In this document: positions 7,451-16,119 of the stretch, in pieces
How positions within the stretch are numbered: position 1 is the stretch's first letter
How the letters are laid out: each line of letters starts with the position of its first letter
Origin: Vicinamibacteria bacterium
GTDB lineage: Bacteria; Acidobacteriota; Vicinamibacteria; Vicinamibacterales; UBA8438
Direction: 5' to 3'
DNA length: 32,407 nt
Assembly (NCBI GenBank): GCA_022821235.1
Contig: JAJEEA010000535.1
Span: 1 to 32,407, forward strand
The notes under the pieces: generated by a model
Databases searched by the model: none
The model's input: the letters and a program-made list of their open reading frames with translations, nothing else
Told to the model about the DNA's origin: nothing
Position numbers and translations under genes: made by a program

Positions 7451-9082
7451 TCATTGCGGCCCGAACTGCCTGCCCCCGGCCGCACCGTGGCCGGGTCCCC
7501 GGCGCCGCAGCCGGTCGAAGAGCCGGCGCCAGAACCCTCGGCGCGCGCCGGTCTTGAGATCGGCCGCCCGCCGCAGCTCGTTCGCGATGTCCTGGAGGTC
7601 CTTCCGCACCGGCTCGAAGCTGTCTGCGGCGCCGTCCCGGAAGGCCCGGGTGAGGGACGCGTGGAGGTTCTCGTTCAGTTCCACCACCTTCTCCAGGTGG
7701 TCGGCCGCCGCCTTGAGTCTATCGATGGACTGCTGGAGCTTCTCGTCGGCGGTGGACAGGCTGGCCGCGAACGTCGCCGCGTTCTCGGGCAGGGTGCTCA
7801 GCGCCTCCTCGATGCCGCGGGTGACGCGCTGCAGCATGGACGACAGCGGTTCGCCCACCCGCCGGTGGACCTCCTCGGCCGACTCGCCGACCACCCGGCT
7901 CGTGTCGTTCAGCAGGCGGTTCTGCACGTCCCGTATCGAATCGTCGATCTGCTTGGTCAGGGCCTGGTTGCCGCTCCGCATCTCTTGCGTGAGGTCGGCG
8001 ACGTGCTGCTGGGCCCCGATGCTGAACTCCCGGCCCAGTCGGCCGGCAATCTGCTCGATCTCGAGAGTGAACGCTGCCGGCAGGGCTTCGACGATGGCGG
8101 CGATCTCCGCCGCGCCCTTCTGGACCAGCTCGACCGATTCGCGCCACGCGGCCTGTTGCTGCTCGGCGGCCTCGCGGCGCCCGCGCTCCCAATGTTGCAG
8201 GGCCTGGCTGGTGTGGTCCAGGAGCGCGCGTTGATCGACCAGCACCTGCCGGACCGTGTCGATGAACGCGTCCTGGTCGCCGCGCATCTCCCGCGCCCAC
8301 GTCTCGCGGGCCTCGTCGAAGGTCTGCCGGAGCTGGCCGGGCATGGTGCGCAGGTCCGTCGTCGCGGCGTTCAACAGGTCGGCGGCCGGTGCGATCTGCG
8401 CGGCGGCGGCGGTCAGTCCCTCGACGCCCCGCTGCAGGCCGGCCGCCGCCTCCAGAGTCGACCGCGACTGCGCAGCGGCCGCCTCGCCCATGTGTTGGAC
8501 GCTCCTGTCGAGTTGCGCGAACGCATCGGGGAAGCTGCGCACGGCCTCGCGGAACGCCTCGCCCAACTGGTCGCGGACTGCGTCGGCGAACCGTTCCTCG
8601 GGGGCGTTCTCATCGCTGCACGTCCGTAGCGCCTGCCGGAAGTCGTTCAGCGCCTGTTCGAAGCGGCGGTCCGAGATCCCGAAGAGCCAAAGGGTGATCA
8701 AGAGGTTGTTCGCAACGCCGGAGAGGCTGGCCAGGAGGGCGGGTGCGAAGGCTGCCAGCACGCCGAGCTCGAAGTCGGACAATCCCCAGAGCCGGTACGC
8801 GAGGGCACCCATGGTGCCCCCGATCCCGACCACGAGGGCCGCCGTCGCCCAGACCCGCATGCCGTCGACCCGGCGCTCGTGCACCCGGTCCGCCTCATCC
8901 ATGTAGCGCACCCAGTCGGGGCCGTCACCGCGTTTCGCCCGACTCTGGATGTCATGCTTGAACGTGTTCCACAGGCGGTTGAGCTCGTCCGACTCGTCGG
9001 CGCGGGCGATTACGTTGCAGCGCCAGAAGATATGGATCTGGAAAGCGAGCACAAGGACGAGGACCGGATCGAAGAACGTCAT
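7451..9082 (-). CDS. MotA/ZorA-like membrane protein with a long coiled cytoplasmic tail
   Basis: This 543-residue protein has three predicted membrane helices (about 5-20, 77-97 and 105-135), with a cytoplasmic, charged segment between the first two. The third contains A-F-A-P-A-L-L-A-S-L-S-G-V-A-N-N-L-L-I, a pattern like the MotA/TolQ/ExbB/ZorA channel helix. The rest (about 136-510) is a continuous Ala/Glu/Gln/Arg-rich helical region, ending in a basic patch (R-R-L-F-D-R-L-R-R-R). ZorA of Zorya anti-phage systems has exactly this layout: a MotA-like channel with a long intracellular tail. The ATG at 9082 overlaps the stop of the lipoprotein gene as ATGA. Paired with the next gene it probably forms a proton- or sodium-driven complex. 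A methyl-accepting or chemotaxis-type coiled protein is less likely because two clustered channel helices precede the tail. Confidence 0.72.
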   Translation of the reverse strand: MTFFDPVLVLVLAFQIHIFWRCNVIARADESDELNRLWNTFKHDIQSRAKRGDGPDWVRYMDEADRVHERRVDGMRVWATAALVVGIGGTMGALAYRLWGLSDFELGVLAAFAPALLASLSGVANNLLITLWLFGISDRRFEQALNDFRQALRTCSDENAPEERFADAVRDQLGEAFREAVRSFPDAFAQLDRSVQHMGEAAAAQSRSTLEAAAGLQRGVEGLTAAAAQIAPAADLLNAATTDLRTMPGQLRQTFDEARETWAREMRGDQDAFIDTVRQVLVDQRALLDHTSQALQHWERGRREAAEQQQAAWRESVELVQKGAAEIAAIVEALPAAFTLEIEQIAGRLGREFSIGAQQHVADLTQEMRSGNQALTKQIDDSIRDVQNRLLNDTSRVVGESAEEVHRRVGEPLSSMLQRVTRGIEEALSTLPENAATFAASLSTADEKLQQSIDRLKAAADHLEKVVELNENLHASLTRAFRDGAADSFEPVRKDLQDIANELRRAADLKTGARRGFWRRLFDRLRRRGPGHGAAGGRQFGPQ

Positions 9083-10575
9083 CGGCGACCCGGAAAGCGG
9101 AGGAGGGCCGGGGTCTGCAACTCGTAGCGGTCGGGAGCGATGCGGACCGCGTCGACGAAGCCCTGCAGTTGGAGCGTGTTGCCGATCTCGCCGGTCTCGG
9201 TCGACCAGTCGCCCCAGTCGACCGCGCCCGTATCCGTGATCGTCCCCGTGGCTTCGATGGACAGTTCCAGTCCCGCCCCGGCGGAAGCACAGCGGACGGC
9301 GGAGCAGGCGAAGACGAAGGTCAGCCGTGTCCCGTCGATGCGGGCGTCGATGTCGGGCGGCAACGTCGGGGTGGGCGGGAGCGCCCCGCCAGCCGCCTCC
9401 TGCCGGTCTCCCGGCTCCGGGGGCGTGACGGCGGCGTCGCCCGCGCCGGTTGCCGATTCCTCTCCCCGCGCCGCTGCTCCTCCCGCCGGTGGCGTGACGA
9501 CCCACGTCGCACGGGCGTCGGTGGGCTGGAACCCGCCCTCGACGTTGCAGGACAGGGTGACGGGGTCGTCCCGCACGCAACAGTACTGCTGCTCCTGGTT
9601 TGCGAACAGCGCGTACTGTGGCCCCGGTTCGTCGCCGCCGCCCGAGCCGACCCGGCAGAAGACCTCGGCATCGCGGCCGCGCGTGGCGCCCGTCAGCAAC
9701 TCCGACCGCGTCTCGATGGCGATGTTCCGGCTGCGGTTCAGTTCGTCCACTGTGGCCTGCAGCGAAGCCATGACCGAAACGACGCGGTCAGCCCCGCGGC
9801 CAAGCACCAGCACGTAGACGGGAATCTGCTGAACCGTCTCGAGCGCTACCCAGCGTCGCCGCAACTCGTCGAATCGGCAGCCGAGCGGTGCGCGAGCCTC
9901 ACACCCCCGAACCCTCACACCCCAGTAGTCGGCCTTCAGACCGAAGAGACCCACGTGGAACGAGCCGCTACGCACGTCCGGCGACCGCAGCCACTCGCCA
10001 AGGGCCCCGAACACAGGGAGGGGGCCGGTGGTGTCGCCGGTCGCCATCAGGTCCGAGACGAGGGCCGCAGCCTCGGCCCGGCCGCTGCGGAAGTCGCCCA
10101 GCACGCGTTCCATGGACTGGTCGAGTTGGGTCGACCTGCCGTCGAATACGCCGCGCTCGATCAGCGGGCGCGCGCCGAGGCCCCGCAACTCGTGGCCCAC
10201 TCCCACCCACCGGACCGGCGCATCGGCGCCACCGAACACCCGCGCCATGTGCTGCGCCGCATTCTGGGCGACGAACTGGAATACAGAGAGGTCTCCGTCA
10301 CCGTCCGGCGGCAGGTAGCCGGCCATGGGCGAGGAGATGTCGAGGTGCAGCTCGACGAATTCGGGATCTCCCGGCGGACTCGCCGCCCCCGTCTCCGGCT
10401 CGGCCCAGGCCGGCGCCGCCGTCGCCGTCAGCGGCGGCAGGTCTTCGACGCGGCTGGTGTCGCCCGCGCACGTGCGGGGGTCGGGGCAGGGCGAGCCGCC
10501 GCCGCACGCGGCGAGCGTGACGGCCAGGCCGGTCGTCGTCAGGGAGGACCACACGGTTCGTGGCGGTGCGTGCAT
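9079..10575 (-). CDS. Large exported lipoprotein, possible degenerate vWA domain
   Basis: This 498-residue protein starts with a lipoprotein signal: a hydrophobic stretch ending L-A-A-C, with Cys24 as the lipid-modified residue. After a Pro/Ala-rich linker comes F-V-E-L-H-L-D-I-S-S-P-M-A-G-Y (about 73-87), which resembles the first strand and metal site of a von Willebrand A domain (D-x-S-x-S), but Pro replaces the last Ser. A later A-A-L-V-S-D-L-M-A-T-G could be the second acidic strand. The C-terminal half is Cys-containing (Q-Q-Y-C-C-V, L-S-C-N-V, F-A-C-S-A-V-R-C-A), beta-rich and broken by a Pro/Gly/Ala linker. ATG 10575 has GGAGG eight bases upstream; the stop overlaps the ZorA-like start. 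I cannot assign a function; its place in the operon suggests a periplasmic or outer-membrane sensor or anchor. Confidence 0.7.
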   Translation of the reverse strand: MHAPPRTVWSSLTTTGLAVTLAACGGGSPCPDPRTCAGDTSRVEDLPPLTATAAPAWAEPETGAASPPGDPEFVELHLDISSPMAGYLPPDGDGDLSVFQFVAQNAAQHMARVFGGADAPVRWVGVGHELRGLGARPLIERGVFDGRSTQLDQSMERVLGDFRSGRAEAAALVSDLMATGDTTGPLPVFGALGEWLRSPDVRSGSFHVGLFGLKADYWGVRVRGCEARAPLGCRFDELRRRWVALETVQQIPVYVLVLGRGADRVVSVMASLQATVDELNRSRNIAIETRSELLTGATRGRDAEVFCRVGSGGGDEPGPQYALFANQEQQYCCVRDDPVTLSCNVEGGFQPTDARATWVVTPPAGGAAARGEESATGAGDAAVTPPEPGDRQEAAGGALPPTPTLPPDIDARIDGTRLTFVFACSAVRCASAGAGLELSIEATGTITDTGAVDWGDWSTETGEIGNTLQLQGFVDAVRIAPDRYELQTPALLRFPGRR

Positions 10576-10643
10576 GCTTGTAGCCTCCGGGAGCGCGGCC
10601 GGCAGGAGAGCTCGACGGCGCCGGGCGTCCCGAGACCGCCCAC

Positions 10644-13600
10644 CTACCTGCCTTCGACGAAGCGCTTCGACTTGAACGCCTGCTCCCACACCAGGGGGGC
10701 GATCGGCGCTCCGAAACGGGCCTCGCTCCTGAGCCCGAGCTTGTCGAGGTCCTGGTTGATCTTCTTCTTCATGTCCGGTTCGAGATCGTCGAGTTCGCGA
10801 CGAGCACCGCCCGCGGCGTCCGCCAGACTCAACGGAAACGGCGGTTCGACGCGGCGAAACTCCACTTTGGCCTCGTCCTCGCCGATGGGCGCCGGCAGCG
10901 GGTCGAACCAGCGGATCCGGGGCTGGTCGCGCTCTCCCGCCGACGGTCGTTGAGTCATCACCTCGAGCTGGACGAGCGCATACGAGTGGGCGCGAGCCCG
11001 GGCCTGCTCGTCAGGCAGGGCCTGCCCGACCACGCGGCAGATCGGTGCAGCCTTGGGATTCTCACCCGGCGACTCTTCCGGCGTGCAGGCGGGCGGACCG
11101 ACGGCGGGTCCGTTGCCGCCCTCTCCCGCGGCTTCCTTCCACAAACCATGCTTCCGCCACAGGTCGTCGAGACCACGCCAGGCGTCTCGGTCGCCAGCAC
11201 GATCTCGCCACAGCTCGCCGACCCGCACTTCCAGGTGCCTTGCGACCCGCCGTTCGATCTCGCCATAGGTACCGGGCCACAGGCGCCAACCGTTGCCCCG
11301 GAGTTGCGCGTGGACGCGCAGGCGGGCGTGATCGCCCGGGCGTTGCTCCAGTACCCGGGGATACCAGTGGCGGACCAGATAGGCCACTAGGCTGCGCGCC
11401 ATGTACTCGACGACGAGCCGGAAATAACGTTCAATCAGCGCCCGCGCGGCGTTCGCGGCCCCGGGTTCGGAGAAGCCCGCCACGTCCAGCCCGCGGTGCC
11501 GCTCGGGCTCACCGTCCCCGAGAAAGCGTGCAGATCCCTTGGACCGCATCCACGCCCGCAACTGGGTCTGGATATCGTCGGCATGGAGGGCCCAGCCCGG
11601 TGGCACGAACCGTCCAGCGTAGTCGGCCATCGTGCGTAGCAGTTCGTTCCCGCCCAGCTTGGCGCTATCCGCCACCTCCTGGAAATCGATGAAAGGTCTG
11701 CCGTTGGCCGAGATGAACAGGTCGAGGGTGCCGCCGCCGAGGTCGCCCACCAGACAGACTTCGCCGAAGACATCCGTGCCGCCCTTGGCCGCGCTCGATT
11801 CGTTGTATATCCCGATGTCGTCGGTAAGGCCGAACACGCAGCCGAGGCTGCGCTTGGCGCTCTCAAGCGTCCGCCGCAGCGTGCGCTGGTAGTCCTGCAC
11901 ATGCCCGGACGAGTCCCTCCGTAGCGGGTATGTGAACGTGAAGTCCACCCGCGACGGCAGTCCCTCCAGCCGCCGCCAGACGACGTCGGCCATGACCAGC
12001 TCCATCGCCATGCTCAAGTAGATCTCCCTCAGCACGGGTTCGCGGCCCCGGAACGCCTCGGACGACGCCCGCCACTTGAAGTCGGAGAGGAGATGGTCGG
12101 CGAGGTCGCTGCGCTGCATGTCCATGAACGGGATGACGCAGTCGCAGCCGGGCTGCCAACGCGCCGGGTCGTCGGCGCTCAGGGTCGCGAGCGGCGCGAT
12201 GGTTAGCAGCTCGGACGGCAGTAGTCCCTGCATCTCCTTCGGCGCGACTTCGTCGGTGTAGGTCGGCAACCACTCGCCGAGCGCCTTCAGCCCGGGTCTT
12301 GCGTCGGAACCGGCCACGTGCGACCAATTCTCGCTGACGTGCAGCGTGAGGGGGCCGCGCCGGGCGGGGGCGAGATCGGCCGGCAGTTCGACGAGATCCT
12401 TCCGACCGTCCGCTTGCACCGCGGCGACGGTGTGCGACGTCCCGAAGTCGATGCCCACCTTGACGTCCGCTTGCCGCCGGCCGAGGGGTTCGAGGCGGAC
12501 GACGTAGAGTCCGAGCTCCTGCCGGGATTGCCGATTCTCGAGGCTCAACGCGAGCGGGGGGCCGCCGGTGTGCGCCCGCCGGTCGCCGCCAACGAAGCGC
12601 ACCGGGTGCGCCCCCGCCACCTCGGGGGCGGCGCACCGACGCACGCAGCCGTCGTCCGGATCGAACCACAACGTGCTCAGGCGGAGCTTCTCGTCGGTGC
12701 AGTGCTCGTAGACGTAGTAGGCGCGCCAGTACGGGGCCTCCGTGGAGCGGAACCGGGGCCACACCATCCAGTGGGCGGCGCGAGGCGGCTCAACCGCGTT
12801 CGCAGCGTCGGGCGGTACGGGCAGGGTGATGACGACCCGGTCGCTCCGGCCGGCGAGGCGCAGCTCCCAGATGACGTTCGACCGCCCGCGACCCTCGTCG
12901 ATGGTCGGACCTGCCTCGTCGACGGCCCTGGACACTTCGGTGTACCTGCCCTGCTTGAGCAGGTCGACGACGCGCCGGCCGTCGTCGGTCTCGACCAGGT
13001 CCAGGTAGTCGGCCCGTAGCGGATAGTCGGGGTATCGGGGTCGCTCGGCTCGCGTCGACGACCCGGGGACGGGATCCTGTTGCATCGGCGCGCAGTCGCT
13101 CACCATCAGGTCGTCGCGGTCGAGGACCACGACGTTGTCGAGCACGGCCGCCGCTTGGCCGTCCGCGGTCAGAATCGCCAACCGACGTTCGTCCGGTTTG
13201 ACGCCGAAGGCGGCGATGGCGCCGCTGCGCTGCAGGTGGTCGAGGTGTTCGCGCCACAAGGCCCGCCTCGGCTTGTCCCAGTCGGGCAGCGTGAACTCCA
13301 CCATCTCGAACGCGACCCCGGCATCCGTCGTGACTGATGCCAATGCCGGGGTTTGTGTCAGGAGCTGGTCTTCCGCGATGGGAAGCGTGTCCTCGTCGGG
13401 CCAGTAGTCGCGGGAGGTCGTTGGCAGCGCGATGGGCACGATCGGGTCGTCGCCGGCGGCGCCCCAGAATACGGAGAGCGTGCGCCCCCTCCCGAACGCG
13501 GCCGGTTCCGCCTCCGTGACGTCCTCGAAGACCTGGGTCCATGGCGGCGGCGCGCCGTCGTGCATGCGCTTCTCGTTCGCGATCCAGGTGCGGATCTGCC

Positions 13601-15608
13601 GCAGTGCGAGGGCGGCGGGGCGCCACCTGGCCATGGCCTCGGTCCGCCACTCGCGGGGTCGCTCGGAGTCCGTCAGCGCCTGCCACAGCGCTCCCCAGGC
13701 CACCTCGCGCTTCTCGTCGTCCGCGATCGGCGTCGGGCAGAGCAGCGTGTGCGGCGAATTGAATCCGAGCACCACCTCAACGTCTCGGCGCCTGTAGACG
13801 ACGGCCACGCGCGCCAACCCCGGGATGTCCTTGCGGTACTCGTCCACGAGGCGATCGAGCGACAGCCGGGGTGGGTCCGTTCGCCGCGCGATGTTCCGCA
13901 AGGTCAGCCTGTCGTTCATCACCAGGCCGGCGAGGAGCATCGCGAGCTGCCGACGCTCCGTCGGCCGATCATGCTCGATGGCGTGGCGGAAGTGGTCCGC
14001 CGCCGCCATGGGATCGGGCCAGCCGTTCTCGGCGACATGTTCCGGGCGGATGAATCCCTGAACCGTCCCCTGGATGTTCTGGTCGGAGACCTGCGTCAAT
14101 CCACCCGGCTTCTCGGCCGCGACGTTGAGGCTGTCCTGCCCGAGGAGCTGCGGCCAATATCCGCGGCCGCCCCCCGCCGGCGGAGCGGCCAGCACAGCCG
14201 CGCCCGACCCGGCGGCGTGATCGCGGATCCAGTCCGCCGTCCAGTGCAGGAGAGCCAGGGCCGCGGCGTCCTCGCGGCCCATGTCGTCCCGGCGCGCCCG
14301 GACGAGGCGGCGGGTCGCCAGCCGCGTGCGACACAGGGCTTCCTGCGTCAGCGAGAGGTCCGGTCTTGGCGCTGCGCCGAGCACGTCCTGCATCCACTCG
14401 ACGTGTTTGCGATAGTCGGAGGCCAGCCTCGACAGCGCTGGCCCGACCCGCTCCGGGGAGGCCAAGCGTCCGGTCGCGGTGCAAATGGCCGGCGCGACCC
14501 CGAACGGGTCTCGACCGCGCCGCTCGGACAGTGTCCCCGCGAACACCTCCAGCAACTCGACCAGGTTCGCGGCCTGATTGGCGAGGCTCTCGACCGAGTC
14601 GTTCCCGGTGCCGCCGGGCAAGTAGTTGCCGCCGCCGAGCCGAGTCGGATCCTCGGCCCCCATCTGGTAGAGGCCGGGCCCGCAGGGTTCGCGGTCGAGG
14701 AAATGGCGCAGGCAGCACAGGGCTGCGACGCCGTGAATGAACGACTCGCGGATCGGTTGCTGCGTGTCCGACGTGTAGCGTCGGAACGTGATGGCGGCGT
14801 CGGGCGCGCCGACCGGCACCGTGGCCACGCGGCGCGCCAGCGCCTGACCATAATAGGCAAACGCAGCGTTGGCGTTGTCCACCATGGAACGGTCGCGGCG
14901 CTGCGCCTTTTCCAGGGTGGCCTCGTCCAGCCCCTCCTGTTCGAAGCGGAACCAGTTGAGCACCATGACGGCCATCACGTCGGCGCCGTCGGCGGCGAGC
15001 CGTTGCGCCAGCGTCGGCGCCACCGAGGCCCCGGTGCCGCCGACGGCCGAGCCGACCACCGCCACCCGGCCCCGCCGGCCCAGCAGCTCGCGGTACGTGC
15101 CGTCGTGGTTCGTGCCGGCGCCGCCCGACTTCGTGTCGAATTCCTTCAGCCGGAACAGCAGCGACCCGACGGCGGGAGAACCCATCATGCCGTGTGAGAA
15201 GCGGATGTCCCGTTGCGCCCGTGATGTGAGCAGATCGAGGTACGGCGAGTCTGCGAAGCGGCGGCCGAGGGTGTCGTAGGGCGGGTCGAACCACGCCCGG
15301 TCACGGCCCAACGGCAGCGGCGTGACGATCTTCAACTCGGGAGCAGCGGGGCGGCCGATAGCCGCCCGCCAGTCGTGCCGGCCCGGGTGGGAGGCGACGA
15401 GTCGACGGGTGAGCTGCCACGCCGTCGCTTCCTGGTCGCCGTCTCCTGAATCCTGATCCACGAGATAGATCGTGGGGAACGCCAGCGGTTCGCCGTCCGC
15501 GTCGCGGAAGAACCCGAGGGGCTGGCCGAGGGCGTGCAGCCGCACCAAGGCCAGCGCCACGTGGGCGCCGGTGCCGCCGCAGACGACGAGGGTGTTGGTG
15601 TTCTTCAT
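10644..15608 (-). CDS. Giant fusion of a tubulin-like GTPase domain and an Hsp70/actin-like ATPase domain
   Basis: This is a 1654-residue protein without a signal peptide or membrane helix. The N-terminus has V-V-C-G-G-T-G-A-H-V (residues 8-17) and V-V-G-S-A-V-G-G-T-G-A-S-V (184-196), matching the two glycine-rich nucleotide loops of the bacterial Tubulin_2 family (the second is the tubulin signature GGxTGxG-like loop). A long unclassified middle follows. From about 1049 it shows V-G-I-D-F-G-T-S-H-T (phosphate-1), then G-I-Y-N-E-S-S-A-A (about 1266, like the Hsp70 N-E-P-x-A-A link), L-V-G-D-L-G-G-G-T-L-D-L (about 1286, phosphate-2) and A-K-L-G-G-N-E-L-L. The last 200 residues are charged. The ATG overlaps the upstream gene as ATGA. 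Likely a GTP- and ATP-controlled scaffold or switch for the membrane complex encoded downstream. SrfB-type proteins share the Hsp70 part but I know of none with this N-terminus. Confidence 0.78.
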   Translation of the reverse strand: MKNTNTLVVCGGTGAHVALALVRLHALGQPLGFFRDADGEPLAFPTIYLVDQDSGDGDQEATAWQLTRRLVASHPGRHDWRAAIGRPAAPELKIVTPLPLGRDRAWFDPPYDTLGRRFADSPYLDLLTSRAQRDIRFSHGMMGSPAVGSLLFRLKEFDTKSGGAGTNHDGTYRELLGRRGRVAVVGSAVGGTGASVAPTLAQRLAADGADVMAVMVLNWFRFEQEGLDEATLEKAQRRDRSMVDNANAAFAYYGQALARRVATVPVGAPDAAITFRRYTSDTQQPIRESFIHGVAALCCLRHFLDREPCGPGLYQMGAEDPTRLGGGNYLPGGTGNDSVESLANQAANLVELLEVFAGTLSERRGRDPFGVAPAICTATGRLASPERVGPALSRLASDYRKHVEWMQDVLGAAPRPDLSLTQEALCRTRLATRRLVRARRDDMGREDAAALALLHWTADWIRDHAAGSGAAVLAAPPAGGGRGYWPQLLGQDSLNVAAEKPGGLTQVSDQNIQGTVQGFIRPEHVAENGWPDPMAAADHFRHAIEHDRPTERRQLAMLLAGLVMNDRLTLRNIARRTDPPRLSLDRLVDEYRKDIPGLARVAVVYRRRDVEVVLGFNSPHTLLCPTPIADDEKREVAWGALWQALTDSERPREWRTEAMARWRPAALALRQIRTWIANEKRMHDGAPPPWTQVFEDVTEAEPAAFGRGRTLSVFWGAAGDDPIVPIALPTTSRDYWPDEDTLPIAEDQLLTQTPALASVTTDAGVAFEMVEFTLPDWDKPRRALWREHLDHLQRSGAIAAFGVKPDERRLAILTADGQAAAVLDNVVVLDRDDLMVSDCAPMQQDPVPGSSTRAERPRYPDYPLRADYLDLVETDDGRRVVDLLKQGRYTEVSRAVDEAGPTIDEGRGRSNVIWELRLAGRSDRVVITLPVPPDAANAVEPPRAAHWMVWPRFRSTEAPYWRAYYVYEHCTDEKLRLSTLWFDPDDGCVRRCAAPEVAGAHPVRFVGGDRRAHTGGPPLALSLENRQSRQELGLYVVRLEPLGRRQADVKVGIDFGTSHTVAAVQADGRKDLVELPADLAPARRGPLTLHVSENWSHVAGSDARPGLKALGEWLPTYTDEVAPKEMQGLLPSELLTIAPLATLSADDPARWQPGCDCVIPFMDMQRSDLADHLLSDFKWRASSEAFRGREPVLREIYLSMAMELVMADVVWRRLEGLPSRVDFTFTYPLRRDSSGHVQDYQRTLRRTLESAKRSLGCVFGLTDDIGIYNESSAAKGGTDVFGEVCLVGDLGGGTLDLFISANGRPFIDFQEVADSAKLGGNELLRTMADYAGRFVPPGWALHADDIQTQLRAWMRSKGSARFLGDGEPERHRGLDVAGFSEPGAANAARALIERYFRLVVEYMARSLVAYLVRHWYPRVLEQRPGDHARLRVHAQLRGNGWRLWPGTYGEIERRVARHLEVRVGELWRDRAGDRDAWRGLDDLWRKHGLWKEAAGEGGNGPAVGPPACTPEESPGENPKAAPICRVVGQALPDEQARARAHSYALVQLEVMTQRPSAGERDQPRIRWFDPLPAPIGEDEAKVEFRRVEPPFPLSLADAAGGARRELDDLEPDMKKKINQDLDKLGLRSEARFGAPIAPLVWEQAFKSKRFVEGR

Positions 15609-16051
15609 CGTCCGGCCCCTCGTTCGTACGACCGGTTCGCGCCTACCAGTCCCAGAAGACAGAGGGCCGTGGCGAGCAGAATGCCCAGCCACGTGAACCA
15701 CAGGTTCGCGGTTCGCTGCGTCGGCGCGCAGTTCTCCGCGCCGGACAGGACCAGCGAGAACACCAAGCCCGAGACGACGAAGACGCCGACGACGATGCCC
15801 ACCATCGTCCAGGGCGACGGCGCGCTGGCGGATTCGCGCAGGTCCCAACCCTTCAGGCCACGTTTCCGCGCCCATGCGACGACCACCGCCGTGACGATGC
15901 CAGACGCGAGGGCAAGGAACAGGATCGACATCTCCTGCCCGGGCGCGTTGCACCAGGCGTCGAACCCGCCCTCGCCGCCACAGGCCGCGGTCGCGCCGAG
16001 CAGCAAGGGCAGTAGCGCTCGGCCGGCGCAAGCGCGTGATCGATTCGTCAC
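15605..16051 (-). CDS. Small three-helix membrane protein, first gene of the five-gene operon
   Basis: This 148-residue protein has a signal-like N-terminus (basic start, L-L-P-L-L-L-G-A-T-A-A-C) and three membrane helices at about 40-60, 81-104 and 117-137. The basic loops (A-R-K-R-G-L-K and N-R-S-Y-E-R-G-A-G-R) predict the N-terminus and the second inter-helix loop outside. Both outside segments carry a Cys (D-A-W-C and E-N-C-A), which could form a disulfide; Cys24 might also be lipidated, though the lipobox is imperfect (T at -3). The GTG at 16051 is chosen because GGGGAG lies just upstream and it gives the signal sequence; the frame stays open further upstream. Its TGA overlaps the fusion gene's ATG. 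No family is recognised; probably a membrane anchor or regulator of the complex. Confidence 0.65.
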   Translation of the reverse strand: MTNRSRACAGRALLPLLLGATAACGGEGGFDAWCNAPGQEMSILFLALASGIVTAVVVAWARKRGLKGWDLRESASAPSPWTMVGIVVGVFVVSGLVFSLVLSGAENCAPTQRTANLWFTWLGILLATALCLLGLVGANRSYERGAGR

Positions 16052-16102
16052 TGGACTCCCCGTTGGCGACGACCTCTGGGGCGAGCGGCCCCGCGGCCGC
16101 AG

Positions 16103-16119
16103 GTTTTTCGGCAAAAAAC
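16103..16119. promoter_or_regulatory. A+T-rich inverted repeat in the divergent promoter region
   Basis: GTTTTT-CGGCA-AAAAAC is a perfect 6-base-arm inverted repeat with a 5-base centre, 52-68 bases upstream of the five-gene operon and about 170 bases upstream of the divergent PQQ dehydrogenase. It is followed by GTTATCACTTG, also unusually A+T-rich here. It could be an operator for the operon; a terminator is less likely because no gene ends here. Confidence 0.4.

Noticed and set aside
12318..15197. Long plus-strand open frames opposite the tubulin-Hsp70 fusion
   Set aside because: Shadow composition and no start signals; the minus strand carries the nucleotide-binding motifs in one continuous frame.
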